A stretch of 64,000 nt of DNA from Bacteroidales bacterium (GCA_021740625.1 JAIOZK010000003.1:1-64000); one strand, 5' to 3'; positions 16,106-26,840 are shown, numbered from the stretch's first letter. Notes: generated by a model not told the origin, from the sequence alone. Numbers and translations are program-made.

Positions 16106-17500
16106 ATGAAATACATGAAACATCTGATCGTATTTGTTTTCTCGATATCAGTCCTCGCTATCGATGCCCAGGAAGTGAAAGAGTTTTCCCTGAAAGAAGC
16201 ACAGGAATATGCACTGGAGCATAACTATGATATGAAAAATGCCAATACCGATGTACTGATCGCAAAGAAGCGTGTCAAGGAAACACTTGCTACCGGACTG
16301 CCACAAATCAATGCTTCCATTTCAACAACGAATTATTTCGATATTCCCACTACTTTGCTTCCTGATTTTATTACACCGGCGATTTTTGCTGTCAATGAAA
16401 ATTTCTTCGACCTGCAACCAGAAGCACCCCAACCCGAAACACAATTTTTCCCTGCAAAATTCGGAACCGAATACAATGCAAGCGCCGAAGTGAGTGCCTC
16501 CCAACTGATTTTCAGTGGACAGTATTTTGTCGGACTACAGGCTTCCAGGACTTTCCTGGAAATGGAAAGGATGAGAAACATCAAAAGTGAAATGGATGTC
16601 AGGGAAAATGTTAGTCGTTCCTATTATTTTGCGCTGGTAGCAGAAGAAAATTTCAATGTTCTGGACCAGAACCTGGAAAGCCTGGAAAAGATGGCTTACG
16701 AAACCAGGGAAATGTATCAGCTTGGCTTCCTTGAAGAAACTGATGCCGACCAGCTTGATCTCATGGTAGCTAACCTGCAAACCAGCTTGCAATCCCTTGA
16801 AAACCAGATCAGGCTTTCCTACCTGAACCTGAAGTACAGCATGGGATTGCCCCTGGAGGACAGCATCATTTTAACGGATGAACTTTCCCGGCTCCTTGAA
16901 GATATTGACTATCTCGCATTGCTAAACGAATCATTTAATCCCAACAATAATATAGATTACCGTATTCTTGAAAAGCAGAAAGAACTGAGCTTTAACCAGC
17001 TCAGGTTGGAACAGGTAGCCTACCTCCCCAATATCAATGCATTCTTCTCTGCAAGCGGAATGGCAATGCGGAGCGAGTTCAACTTTTTTGATACGGATAA
17101 GAAATGGTACCCGACCACCCTCTGGGGTGTTGAGATGAACATTCCAATTTTCAGCAGCGGGAATAGATCAGCCAAGGTACAACAGGCCAGGATGGAACTG
17201 CAGAAAATGCAGGTGATGGATGAGAAAATGCAGGAAGGTCTTGATGTGCAGGTAAGGACAGCCAGGAATAATTTCAATACGGCATATCTTACTTATCAAG
17301 ACAAGAGCAAGAATCTGGAAATCGCCAGGAGAATTTATGAAAAGACACAGCAGAAATATGAGGAAGGAGTGGCCACGAGCATGGATTTGCAACAAAACTA
17401 TAATCAATACCTTACAGCACAAACAGAATACGTCAATGCAATTTTTGAAGTTCTGGACTCACAACTGAAACTTGAAAAAATACTCGAAGAGGTGAACTAA
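16106..17500 (+). CDS. TolC family outer-membrane efflux protein
   Basis: The 464-residue product has a signal peptide (residues 1-21) and the long repeated coiled-coil helices of TolC-type channels (for example LSLKEAQEYALEHN-type start, LDQNLESLEKMAYETREMYQLG, ARRIYEKTQQKYEEGVATS). It would form the outer-membrane duct for the adaptor and RND pump encoded downstream. The internal duplication expected of the family is visible. Length is normal for Bacteroidota members. Confidence 0.9.
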   Translation: MKYMKHLIVFVFSISVLAIDAQEVKEFSLKEAQEYALEHNYDMKNANTDVLIAKKRVKETLATGLPQINASISTTNYFDIPTTLLPDFITPAIFAVNENFFDLQPEAPQPETQFFPAKFGTEYNASAEVSASQLIFSGQYFVGLQASRTFLEMERMRNIKSEMDVRENVSRSYYFALVAEENFNVLDQNLESLEKMAYETREMYQLGFLEETDADQLDLMVANLQTSLQSLENQIRLSYLNLKYSMGLPLEDSIILTDELSRLLEDIDYLALLNESFNPNNNIDYRILEKQKELSFNQLRLEQVAYLPNINAFFSASGMAMRSEFNFFDTDKKWYPTTLWGVEMNIPIFSSGNRSAKVQQARMELQKMQVMDEKMQEGLDVQVRTARNNFNTAYLTYQDKSKNLEIARRIYEKTQQKYEEGVATSMDLQQNYNQYLTAQTEYVNAIFEVLDSQLKLEKILEEVN

Positions 17501-17530
17501 TATCAACCAAAGAAGCGACAGGATAAGAGC

Positions 17531-18157
17531 ATGATACAGGAAAAAGAGCAGAGAATCATAAGAGTAACCGAAGAGCTTTATGCCAAATATGGTATCAAAA
17601 GCATAACCATGGAGGATGTGGCATCCAGCCTGGGAATTTCCAAAAAAACGCTATATCAGTTTGTTAGTGATAAAGAAGAGTTGGTTGAAAAGGTTATCAA
17701 TAGTCATGCAAGGGAGAAACTGGAGGAATTTGCTGCCATATTTGATGAGAAGAAAAATGCAATTGATGAGTTATTTGATTTGATTGATTTTATCAAACAG
17801 ATGTTCAAAGAACATAATCCTGCGAGAGAATATGATTTGCTGAAATATTATCCCGAGCTTTACAATGCGCTTAAAATAAAAAAGAGAGAGCATATTTTTA
17901 AAGCCTTTCGTGAAAATATTGAAAAGGGAAAACAGCAGGGACTTTACAGGCAGGATACCGATGCCGAACTGATCTCAAAACTCCATGTATTCAGGGTAGA
18001 AAACATCATCGACAATGATCTTTTTGACAAAGAGGAGTTAACCTCTCCGGATTTTTGCCTGGAAATAATCATTTATCATATCAGGGGTATTGCAACATCT
18101 GAAGGAATAACATATCTGGAAAAGAAATTAAAAACAAACGAATTAATAAACGGGTAA
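17531..18157 (+). CDS. TetR family regulator (second of two)
   Basis: A second 208-residue TetR protein lies between the TolC and adaptor genes. The helix-turn-helix is at residues about 8-53 (MEDVASSLGISKKTLYQFVSDKEEL). It resembles the first TetR along its full length, so the two arose by duplication. The stop overlaps the adaptor start by one base. Having two related repressors in one efflux operon suggests heterodimers or two inducers; the sequence does not decide. Confidence 0.9.
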   Translation: MIQEKEQRIIRVTEELYAKYGIKSITMEDVASSLGISKKTLYQFVSDKEELVEKVINSHAREKLEEFAAIFDEKKNAIDELFDLIDFIKQMFKEHNPAREYDLLKYYPELYNALKIKKREHIFKAFRENIEKGKQQGLYRQDTDAELISKLHVFRVENIIDNDLFDKEELTSPDFCLEIIIYHIRGIATSEGITYLEKKLKTNELING

Positions 18158-19284
18158 TGAAAAAAGTAATTTATTTATCGATCATGATTTTTTTGGTTGC
18201 ATGCAGCAGCGAGAGAGATGCAGACACCATAAAAAAGGAGATAAATGATAAGAAAAAACAAATACAATCGCTCAGACTCGATGTTTCTGAGCTTGAAGAT
18301 GAATTGGAAAAGATATCCGATGAAAATGATAACAGATACAAGATTCCGGTCAAGGTAAAAAAAATGAAGCCGGAAGAATTCAATCATTATTTTGAGGCAA
18401 GCGGTGTGGTTGAGCCTGTTGTGGAAGCTTTTATCAGCCCTGAGATCAACGGTCAGATTGAAGAGATCTATGTTTCCGAAGGTGAGCGGGTAAGCAAAGG
18501 GCAAAAGCTTGTAAGACTCAAAACCAAAGTTACGGATAATACGATTGATGAAGTCGAAACTTCCCTAGAGCTGGCCAGGACCATGTACCAGAAGCAGAAA
18601 AAATTATGGGAAAAGAACATCGGCTCGGAAGTACAATATCTGGAAGCCAAAAACAGGCTCGAATCCCTTGAGAGCCGGCTCGAAACCTTGCGTGCCCAAA
18701 AAGCCATGGCCCTGGTCAAATCACCCATCAACGGGATCGTAGACAAGATCTACAAAAAGGAAGGCGAACTTTCTATTCCAGGTGTTCAGATCATGCAGGT
18801 GGTAAATCTGGAGAATATGCTCGTAGAGGTGGACATAGCTGAATCCTACCTGCCCAAAATTAAAACCGGTGATCAGGTATTGCTGGATTTTCCCACATAT
18901 CCGGGTATCACGATAGAAACTCCCATTTACCGCATTGGCAATGTGATTGAACCGGATAATAGAACCTTCAGTATGGAACTGAAAATCAAAAACAGGAAGG
19001 AGATGTTTAAGCCCAATATGGTGGCCAGGGTGAAAGTCAATGATTTTTCAACCGACTCTGCACTGGTGGTCCCTGCCATTATTGTAAAACAGGACCTGAA
19101 AGGGGATTATGTGTACGTTGCAGAAGAAAACGATGGTCAGTTGTATGCCAAAAAGCGATATGTGGAGCCTGGACTTTCATACAATGAAATTACCATTGTT
19201 GATGATGGCCTGAAACCCGGGGATGAAGTGATCACCAGTGGTTTCACCCAGATTTCAGATGGTTCGGAGATCTATGTGAAATAA
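18157..19284 (+). CDS. RND efflux periplasmic adaptor lipoprotein
   Basis: The 375-residue protein has a lipoprotein signal with lipobox LVAC (Cys16). A charged coiled coil (about residues 23-50) is followed by the biotinyl-lipoyl-like half-motifs of HlyD/AcrA adaptors (INGQIEEIYVSEGERVSKGQ and MALVKSPINGIVDKIYKKEG) flanking a helical hairpin, then beta-barrel and membrane-proximal domains. It would link the RND pump to the TolC channel. The extra N-terminal coiled coil before the barrel-sandwich part is longer than in AcrA. Confidence 0.9.
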   Translation: MKKVIYLSIMIFLVACSSERDADTIKKEINDKKKQIQSLRLDVSELEDELEKISDENDNRYKIPVKVKKMKPEEFNHYFEASGVVEPVVEAFISPEINGQIEEIYVSEGERVSKGQKLVRLKTKVTDNTIDEVETSLELARTMYQKQKKLWEKNIGSEVQYLEAKNRLESLESRLETLRAQKAMALVKSPINGIVDKIYKKEGELSIPGVQIMQVVNLENMLVEVDIAESYLPKIKTGDQVLLDFPTYPGITIETPIYRIGNVIEPDNRTFSMELKIKNRKEMFKPNMVARVKVNDFSTDSALVVPAIIVKQDLKGDYVYVAEENDGQLYAKKRYVEPGLSYNEITIVDDGLKPGDEVITSGFTQISDGSEIYVK

Positions 19285-19312
19285 ATTGTTGAATCTTGTA
19301 AAGCGGGATCCG

Positions 19313-22300
19313 ATGGAGAAAAATTTTAAAGATGAAAAAATAACGAGGGAGTTTAAATTAACGACTTTAGCGCTTAAGAATAAAAATACCATCTTTCTGT
19401 TGTCTGTGATTTTGATTGCCTTCGGTATTTATTCTTACCGTTCATTGCCCAAAGAACTTTTCCCCGATATTTATATGCCGACCATCATGGTGCAGACTCT
19501 GTATCCGGGCAATCCGCCGGCCGACATGGAGAACCTGGTTACCCGGCCCATTGAAAAGGAAATCGAAACAATCAAAGGGATCAAGGAGATCAACTCACTT
19601 TCCCAGCAGGATGCATCGATTATCTTTGTTGAATTTACCACGGGTACCGATATCGATGTTGCGGAAAGAGAAGTAAAGGATGCTGTGGATAAGGCAGCAA
19701 GCGAACTCCCAGACGATCTCCTGGACGATCCAATGGTTATGGATATTGACTTCAGTGAGTTTCCAATCATCAACATCAACCTTTCGGGTGATTACAGCAT
19801 CAATGAATTAAAAGCATATGCAGAGTACCTGGAGGATGAAATGGAAGGGATCTACGAAGTTTCAAAAGTTGAAATAACAGGTTTAAATGAACGGGAAGTT
19901 GAGATCAATGCCGATCCCTACCTGATGGATAAGTTCCAGTTGAGCTTTAATGATCTTGAAAATGCCATATCTTCTGAAAATGTTTCTATCTCTGGTGGAG
20001 AGCTTGATCTGGGTAGATCAAGAAGATCAATCCGTGTGATCGGTGAGTTTGAGAGTATGGACCAGATCAGGGACATCATCGTGAAGCATGAGAATGGCAA
20101 TATCGTTTACCTGAAAGATGTAGCCGAGGTGATTTATGGTTTTGAAGAGACCGACAGCTATGCCCGTCTCAACAGAAATCCCGTTGTAACTTTGCAGATC
20201 GTAAAAAAAGGAGGAGAAAACCTGCTTGCCACCACCGATCAGGTTTTCAACATTCTGGAAGAGGCCAAGTCCTCCAATTCCATTCCTGACGACCTCAACA
20301 TCACCATCACCAACGATCAGTCGGAAATGGTCAAAAAGCAACTGAGCAACCTTGAGAACAGCATCTTAATGGGGGTTATCTTTGTGATCCTGGTCCTGTT
20401 TTTCTTTCTGGGTACGAGGAATGCATTGTTTGTCGGCATCGCCATTCCCATGTCGATGTTCATCTCCTTCCTGGTAATGGGATTGACAGAATTCCAGGTC
20501 AACATGATCGTGTTGTTTTCTATGATACTGGCGCTGGGTATGCTGGTAGACAATGCCATCGTGGTGGTAGAAAATATTTACCGTTTCCTCGACAGGGGAT
20601 TTTCAAAGTGGGATGCAGCCAAAAATGCGGTAGGTGAGATTGCCTGGCCGATCATTACCTCCACAGCTACAACTCTGGCAGCATTTTTCCCGCTTGTTTT
20701 CTGGGAAGGACTCATGGGTGAGTTTATGAGTTACCTGCCTATCACCCTCATCATTGTGCTGACTTCTTCCCTTTTTGTAGCTCTTGTCATCATCCCTGTG
20801 GTTTCATCAACATTCATCAAAACCAATGATCAAACTGAAAAGCCTAATTTCAGGAAATCGGTGATCGTGGCCACCGGCATGCTGATATTTTCGGCACTCT
20901 TTATCCTGATCGGTGTAAACCTGATCGGAAGTCTCTTGCTGATCTTCGGATTGATAGGATTTGCCAATATACTGTTTCTCGACAGGGCTGCCCGTTGGTT
21001 CCAGAATGTATTCCTGGTAAAACTGGAAAATATCTATATCCTTGTATTGAACTTTCTGCTCAAAAAGAGAAATCCCCTATACGTATTATTGATCACATTC
21101 CTTCTGTTAGTTTCAACAATTGTTTTTTACTTTTCAAGCAATCCCAAGATTATTACTTTTCCGTCTACCGATCCGGAGTATATCAATATCCTGGCAGAAT
21201 TGCCCATTGGTACCGACATTGATTTTACCGATTCCGTCATGTACAATGTAGAAGACGAAGTATTTGAGATCCTGCAACCCTACGATGAAATTGTGAAATC
21301 CGTACTGACCATTGTCGGCAAGGGTGCTGTCGGGGAGCAGGAAGGATTCGACGGCAGGAGCGGAGGACCCAACCGGGGTCTTACCACAGTGAGTTTCGTG
21401 GATTATGAGTTCCGCAATGGAATCAATACTTCAGACATACTGAAGCAACTCAGCGATTCACTGGTTGGTACTTACCCGGGTGTGGAGCTCTCGGTTGAAA
21501 AACAAATGGACGGTCCCCCTACCGGAAGGCCCATCAATATTGAGATCAGCGGAAAGGAATTCGACAAACTCATTTCCATTACAGATACACTTTTATTGAT
21601 GATCGAGGAAGAGAAAATTCCAGGCATTGAAGGTTTAAAAGTTAATCTTGATGTGGGCAAACCTGAATTGATTGTTCATATCGACCGGGAAAGGGCCAGG
21701 CGTTTCGGATTGTCAACGGCGCAGGTAGCCATGACCATAAGAACAGCGCTTTTCGGGAAGGAGGTTTCGGATTATAAAGTGGGAGAGGATGAGTACCCGA
21801 TCCAGCTCAGGCTTAAAGAAAAGTACAGGAACAATATATCAACCCTGCTGAACCAGAAGGTTACCTTCAGAAGTGCTTCCACCGGGCAGATCATACAGAT
21901 TCCCATATCCGCTGTTGCAGATATTGAATACAGTACAACCTATGGTTCGGTAAACCGGATCGATCTTGAGCGCGTGGTGACCATATATTCCAATGTGCTG
22001 GAAGGTTATAATCCGACGGAGATCAATAACCAGATTGAAACTTTACTGTCTGATTACGATTTTCCGGAAGGTTATGATTATGAATTTACGGGTGAACAAC
22101 AGGAGCAGGAAGAATCAATGGCTTTCCTGGAGAGAGCCATGCTGATTGCCATTTCCCTGATCCTGATCATACTGGTGACACAGTTCAATTCCGTGGTGAA
22201 ACCCTTTATCATCATGATCAGTGTGCTTTTTAGCACCATCGGAGTATTTGGAGGTCTGGCCACTTTTAAAATGGATTTCATCGTGATCATGACCGGGATC

Positions 22301-22747
22301 GGTATCATTTCCCTGGCAGGTGTGGTGGTGAACAATGCCATTGTTTTAATCGATTATATTGATTTACTAAAGAACCGCCGACGCAAGGAACTGGGTATTG
22401 AGTTGGATGAAGCTTTGTCGATGAAAGATTCACTTGAATGTGTTGTCGAAGCCGGCAAAACGCGTTTGCGCCCGGTACTGTTGACGGCCATCACAACAAT
22501 TCTCGGACTCATACCCCTGGCCTCGGGCCTGAACATTGATATCGCAGGATTCCTGACGAATTTTAATGCGAATATATATTTCGGAGGTGATAATGTTGCT
22601 TTCTGGGGTCCGATCTCCTGGACCATTATTTTCGGGCTTGCCTTTGCAACTTTCCTCACACTGCTGGTGGTTCCTTCGATGTATCATCTTTTGTACAAGG
22701 CAAAAATTGGCATGGTGCAATTGAGGGAGAGAATGCAGAAGAAGTGA
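19313..22747 (+). CDS. RND superfamily efflux pump (HAE1-like)
   Basis: The pump of about 1144 residues has TM1 near residues 25-45, a first large periplasmic domain, a TM bundle containing the proton-relay region LALGMLVDNAIVVVENIYRF, and a second half that repeats this plan. It exports hydrophobic compounds using the proton gradient. The ATG at MEKNFKDE was chosen over an upstream TTG. Between the sixth TM and the second TM block are two extra hydrophobic stretches (VIVATGMLIFSALFILIGV and LLLIFGLIGFANILF), which make it about 100 residues longer than AcrB-type pumps. Confidence 0.92.
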   Translation: MEKNFKDEKITREFKLTTLALKNKNTIFLLSVILIAFGIYSYRSLPKELFPDIYMPTIMVQTLYPGNPPADMENLVTRPIEKEIETIKGIKEINSLSQQDASIIFVEFTTGTDIDVAEREVKDAVDKAASELPDDLLDDPMVMDIDFSEFPIININLSGDYSINELKAYAEYLEDEMEGIYEVSKVEITGLNEREVEINADPYLMDKFQLSFNDLENAISSENVSISGGELDLGRSRRSIRVIGEFESMDQIRDIIVKHENGNIVYLKDVAEVIYGFEETDSYARLNRNPVVTLQIVKKGGENLLATTDQVFNILEEAKSSNSIPDDLNITITNDQSEMVKKQLSNLENSILMGVIFVILVLFFFLGTRNALFVGIAIPMSMFISFLVMGLTEFQVNMIVLFSMILALGMLVDNAIVVVENIYRFLDRGFSKWDAAKNAVGEIAWPIITSTATTLAAFFPLVFWEGLMGEFMSYLPITLIIVLTSSLFVALVIIPVVSSTFIKTNDQTEKPNFRKSVIVATGMLIFSALFILIGVNLIGSLLLIFGLIGFANILFLDRAARWFQNVFLVKLENIYILVLNFLLKKRNPLYVLLITFLLLVSTIVFYFSSNPKIITFPSTDPEYINILAELPIGTDIDFTDSVMYNVEDEVFEILQPYDEIVKSVLTIVGKGAVGEQEGFDGRSGGPNRGLTTVSFVDYEFRNGINTSDILKQLSDSLVGTYPGVELSVEKQMDGPPTGRPINIEISGKEFDKLISITDTLLLMIEEEKIPGIEGLKVNLDVGKPELIVHIDRERARRFGLSTAQVAMTIRTALFGKEVSDYKVGEDEYPIQLRLKEKYRNNISTLLNQKVTFRSASTGQIIQIPISAVADIEYSTTYGSVNRIDLERVVTIYSNVLEGYNPTEINNQIETLLSDYDFPEGYDYEFTGEQQEQEESMAFLERAMLIAISLILIILVTQFNSVVKPFIIMISVLFSTIGVFGGLATFKMDFIVIMTGIGIISLAGVVVNNAIVLIDYIDLLKNRRRKELGIELDEALSMKDSLECVVEAGKTRLRPVLLTAITTILGLIPLASGLNIDIAGFLTNFNANIYFGGDNVAFWGPISWTIIFGLAFATFLTLLVVPSMYHLLYKAKIGMVQLRERMQKK

Positions 22748-22772
22748 AAAATTTAAAGTAAAAAGTAAAAAG

Positions 22773-22906
22773 GGAGCTGTCTAAAAAACCCGGTATTTTG
22801 TCAGGCTGAGAAGCGAAGTCGAAGCCCAAGATCCTTTGATTATCAGCACATCTCGTTTTCGCTCGATGTGATCCGGATCGTTGCAGGATATTTTTTAGAC
22901 AGCTCC
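22773..22906. repeat. 134-bp MITE-like element with 16-bp terminal inverted repeats
   Basis: The ends GGAGCTGTCTAAAAAA and TTTTTTAGACAGCTCC are perfect inverted copies. The interior contains a GGCTGAG-(A)GCGAAGTCGA stretch also present in the element at 59.7 kb and, in part, near 6.9 kb. It lies between convergent genes, so it may also end both transcripts. No coding capacity is present. Confidence 0.7.
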
Positions 22907-22931
22907 ATTATTCATTATTTATTTTTTGCTT

Positions 22932-25900
22932 TTACTGCTTGATGAATTTTCCACTTTCGGAAATATTCCTGCCATCGATCCTGATAAAATACAGTCCCTT
23001 TTCAAGATTTGAAAGATCGATGTATTGCTGTGCATCGTCAATAAATCCTGAGTAAACCAGTTTTCCTAGGGTATTGAAGATCATAATCTCTGCCTGCTCT
23101 TTTCCGGCAACAAATTCGATTGTCAACTGGTCTTTTGCCGGGTTTGGATAAACCAACAGCCTTCCGGCTTCATGATGAATGATCCGGGTTGTATTGTCAA
23201 TAAATACTTCAATGGGTTCCGACCATTCACCAACACCGCAGCTATTGCTTGCCCGGGCGCGAATTTCTGCCATGCCCAGGTAATCGGGATTCCATTCTAC
23301 AACTGCTGTTGTAGAAATACTCTCCGTATTTCCAGCTTCGGCAGGACTAACTTCCCACTCATAACTGCTGGCATAATCCACTGTTTCAATGTTGTATTCT
23401 GACGAGCTTGTACTGGCAAGGTCGACATAATCAGGGCCAACTGGTGTGGAGACCTGTGCAGGTTCAGTAATGAAGCTAAGCCGTGTAACATCATCCACTG
23501 ATTCTCCTTCATCACCCCATACTGTGAGGGTTAGCTCAACAGAGCCATTGTTGTAATCTTCCTCACTCGGGGTATAAAGCGGATCCAGTATGGTCGGATC
23601 GTCGAAACTGCCGCTGCCGCTGGTAGTCCATTCTACAGATTCGTAATCGGTTGCTTCTCCCTGGCACTGGTAGGTATCCCCTTCACAGATGGTATTGTCC
23701 GGGCCTGCATAACAGGTCAGGCACATAATTGGCGGGAATACCACATAATCGAGCCATCCGCAATCGGCCCCGCCTGCATTGCTACCATTCTTGACATATA
23801 TCCAGCGGAAGGTTTTTACACCGGTACCCACGGCATAGGTTTCTTCTTTCCAGCCCTGCGTGGTTCCCGACCATTCTCCTTTCAGAGTATTTCCGATGTA
23901 GAACTTAAGTTTATCACCTGATTCGGATGAAACTTTGCGCATGAAGGAAATGCTGTCGGCTGTCATGATTTCCAGGCTCAGTTTCAATTCTGTTTCCTGG
24001 CCGTTTTCAATCTCCCCGGAAATGGCCGAATAGAATCCTTCGTATGTGTATTGTGTGGTGATATCCCAGTCTTCATCACCATCGAACATCCAATTAAACT
24101 TGGTGAAATCACCACTTTCAAAATCATCATACACCAGTCCGATTCTGGTGCTGAATGTCTTTTCAGCCTGGTACATGCCGGATATCACTTCGTAATCCAT
24201 TTCAGCGATCCAGGAACCACTTGGTGCTTCCTCATCCACATTGACGGTGAAGATAGCTTTGGTTGCCCCGATCAATCCGATGGCACCGATGGTATCAACA
24301 GTATTCTCCAGTTCCAGGTAATGGCATTCGGTATTAAGATAGGCGATGGAAGCGGTTGCCATGCTGTGTCCGTCATTGTAATTGTGCACAATCAGATCAG
24401 CAGTTTCTCCTGCATCCAGACGGCCATTGTTGTTCCCAAATTCACTATCATCTACGGTCATTTCTCCCACTCTCAGGACAGGTGCATTGACCCGGGCTGT
24501 AAACTCGTCTGTCCAGACTTCCCCGTTTACGTCTGTGGCCTCAATCGTAAATTCGATGAGGTGCTGGTCGGGTGTATTTCTGGCCACGGAGAAACAGAAA
24601 CCATCTTCGGCGCCATAAATTTGTCCGGCAGCAATATCACCATAAAACTCTTCTGAATCCAGCAGGGTAGCGTACTCATCTGTCATGAAAATTTCAGCAT
24701 CTACATCTTCTGCCATCACACCACCCATGTTGTTGAGGTTGACCGTCATGTAAAAGGTTTCTCCCGGTTCTATCATATTGTTTCCGCTGTAGGTTGTATC
24801 CTGCACGGTATGTGAAGCATAAACCAGATAAGGAGTGTTGGAAGGAACCACCTGGATCTGTTCTATATGAGGAATATAATTATAACATGTGATCACAATG
24901 TCGAGGTTGCCAAGATCTGTCAGGGCTTCAAATTCAAGGGTGGCCTCACCACCTTCGATAAATTCAGTGTCCATCACCACCCCGTCTTTGGAAAGGCAAA
25001 CCAATCCGCCTTCTGCATCAGAGCTTACGGTCAGCTCATCCATACCCAGGAAAATGGGATTCATGTAGGATACCGTCATTTCTTCTGCCACATCTGTCCT
25101 GACATATACAGACGGGTCTCCGAAAACGGTCCAGGTATCAGTCATTTCATCACCTCCCGATCCATATTCATCATTCATTTGCATACAGCCATGCATGGAC
25201 AGTGCACCGAAGGTATGAACGATTTTATCAGGATAAGATTCCACCAACAGGTCGACCATCTCATCCTGTCCGCACATTGGAGGATCCCAGCTCTGGTTGA
25301 TGGTTGACATCAGTGTGGCAATGGCACCGGAAGGTTCATCATTGTTTTCGGCCCTGAGCCAGGCTTCAGCAAAGCAATCTCCAGGAACAAAATTACCGTT
25401 CACACAGGCAACAGACCAGATGAAAGGTAGCATGTCGTTGTTGGTTAGTGCGTTGACATCAGAGCTTGAAAAACCTGAAGTACTCCAGGATGTTGTGCTT
25501 CCATGTCCTGTATAATTGATGATGGAAGTTCCGTCGTTGATATCCTCGGCTACCTGCGCGGGGGTTGGATTCCCGGGTTCATCTTCACCGCCCTGGTTGC
25601 CATCGAACAATTCGTTGCAATAGGTATATGTATAAGCCAGCAAATCGTCATTTATGTTCCGGATATGTTCATAGTCATACTCACCGTCATCACCAGGTCC
25701 CTGGTCTGAGGCAATGCCGGTACCGATCGTACTCCAGTCATTTTCAGTATAGGGTTCTTGTTCGTATTCAAGGGTGCGCGTTACCTGGGTTTCCACATGA
25801 TCTTCTGTTTCAGCAGAAAAACGACCGATAAAAAGATCGGGATAATGATCATTTCCCACAACATAAGTATAATCATTGTCGGAATCTCCGCTTGAGAATG

Positions 25901-26831
25901 AACTCGGCACCTGTGCGGCATCTCCCACCAGCAGGACAAATGTCAGTCCATTGTCGTTGTAATAGTTGGCAATATATGATTTTATCGCAGCAGAATTCAC
26001 ACCGATGGTTGAAACATCGATGATTTCTGTTGGACGGCCTGCTTTGATCCTCCATTCGACATATGGCTGCATGGCATCCATAAAAGGTCCGTGTGAGATG
26101 ATCAGCATGTTTCCATATTCGGGTACCAGGTCATAGCGGGAACTGCCGGAAGCATTCAGAAAATGCCTGTCGTAGAATTTGCTGAATTCGCTGTCGACCT
26201 TTTCCAGCGACTGGTTTCTGACAAGCGGATTAATACCATTGTCTCCTGTCCTGGATATTTCAACCGTTATATCATAATACACTTGCAGTGTTTTGCTGAC
26301 AGGATTGTAATGGAAAGGCTGCACAACAACGGTTTGGCCGCGAAAATCCCGTATTATATAAGGATCACGCAGAAAAGCTTCCTTAGTCGGGAAGTAAGCG
26401 TTCTGCTTGTAGATTGCTCCAAATTCATAAGGGACTTTGGAAGGATCGATATCCCGCGTCAGGTTTCCTTTCGAAGGAGCAATGTTGTAATTCTCAAACT
26501 CCCGTACTTTGTAATCCAACACCCGTACTTCCATCGCAGCCTGATCAGGGATGATCACGGAAGCCGTGAGCTTTGGCAGATCGGGAGCTCCTTGCTCAAG
26601 GAGTTGAGTTGCTCTGGGAAGCGTGATGATATAAAAATCTCCCTTGTTGGTATTTACTTTTTTTTGCAGAAATCCATCCAATGAGAATTTGATGATGGAT
26701 TTGTTGATTTCTGAAGATACCAGTTCAATCTTAGCTTTTTTTGCCTCGTCCGAGCGGATCTTTACCCACTCATCGGCAAATACAGTAAAGTAGCAAAAGA
26801 CAATTGCAAGTAATAAGGTTACGCGTTTCAT
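22932..26831 (-). CDS. Arg-gingipain-like C25 protease, T9SS-secreted
   Basis: This 1299-residue secreted cysteine protease has a signal peptide (1-19), a propeptide to about 230, a C25 domain (about 240-580), and CARDB-like, jelly-roll and Ig-like modules. A T9SS sorting domain begins at VYPNPAKDQ. Catalytic His443 lies in YTGHGSTTSW and Cys476 in SVACVNGNF. Comparison with remembered RgpB sequence places Asp386 (GEYDYEH) at RgpB Asp163 and Trp515 (STINQSW) at Trp284, the S1 residues for Arg. GQDEM and DTWTVFGDPS are also as in RgpB. It is second in an operon, 9 bp after the Lys-gingipain-like gene. Confidence 0.92.
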   Translation of the reverse strand: MKRVTLLLAIVFCYFTVFADEWVKIRSDEAKKAKIELVSSEINKSIIKFSLDGFLQKKVNTNKGDFYIITLPRATQLLEQGAPDLPKLTASVIIPDQAAMEVRVLDYKVREFENYNIAPSKGNLTRDIDPSKVPYEFGAIYKQNAYFPTKEAFLRDPYIIRDFRGQTVVVQPFHYNPVSKTLQVYYDITVEISRTGDNGINPLVRNQSLEKVDSEFSKFYDRHFLNASGSSRYDLVPEYGNMLIISHGPFMDAMQPYVEWRIKAGRPTEIIDVSTIGVNSAAIKSYIANYYNDNGLTFVLLVGDAAQVPSSFSSGDSDNDYTYVVGNDHYPDLFIGRFSAETEDHVETQVTRTLEYEQEPYTENDWSTIGTGIASDQGPGDDGEYDYEHIRNINDDLLAYTYTYCNELFDGNQGGEDEPGNPTPAQVAEDINDGTSIINYTGHGSTTSWSTSGFSSSDVNALTNNDMLPFIWSVACVNGNFVPGDCFAEAWLRAENNDEPSGAIATLMSTINQSWDPPMCGQDEMVDLLVESYPDKIVHTFGALSMHGCMQMNDEYGSGGDEMTDTWTVFGDPSVYVRTDVAEEMTVSYMNPIFLGMDELTVSSDAEGGLVCLSKDGVVMDTEFIEGGEATLEFEALTDLGNLDIVITCYNYIPHIEQIQVVPSNTPYLVYASHTVQDTTYSGNNMIEPGETFYMTVNLNNMGGVMAEDVDAEIFMTDEYATLLDSEEFYGDIAAGQIYGAEDGFCFSVARNTPDQHLIEFTIEATDVNGEVWTDEFTARVNAPVLRVGEMTVDDSEFGNNNGRLDAGETADLIVHNYNDGHSMATASIAYLNTECHYLELENTVDTIGAIGLIGATKAIFTVNVDEEAPSGSWIAEMDYEVISGMYQAEKTFSTRIGLVYDDFESGDFTKFNWMFDGDEDWDITTQYTYEGFYSAISGEIENGQETELKLSLEIMTADSISFMRKVSSESGDKLKFYIGNTLKGEWSGTTQGWKEETYAVGTGVKTFRWIYVKNGSNAGGADCGWLDYVVFPPIMCLTCYAGPDNTICEGDTYQCQGEATDYESVEWTTSGSGSFDDPTILDPLYTPSEEDYNNGSVELTLTVWGDEGESVDDVTRLSFITEPAQVSTPVGPDYVDLASTSSSEYNIETVDYASSYEWEVSPAEAGNTESISTTAVVEWNPDYLGMAEIRARASNSCGVGEWSEPIEVFIDNTTRIIHHEAGRLLVYPNPAKDQLTIEFVAGKEQAEIMIFNTLGKLVYSGFIDDAQQYIDLSNLEKGLYFIRIDGRNISESGKFIKQ

Positions 26832-26840
26832 GTTTTTTCC

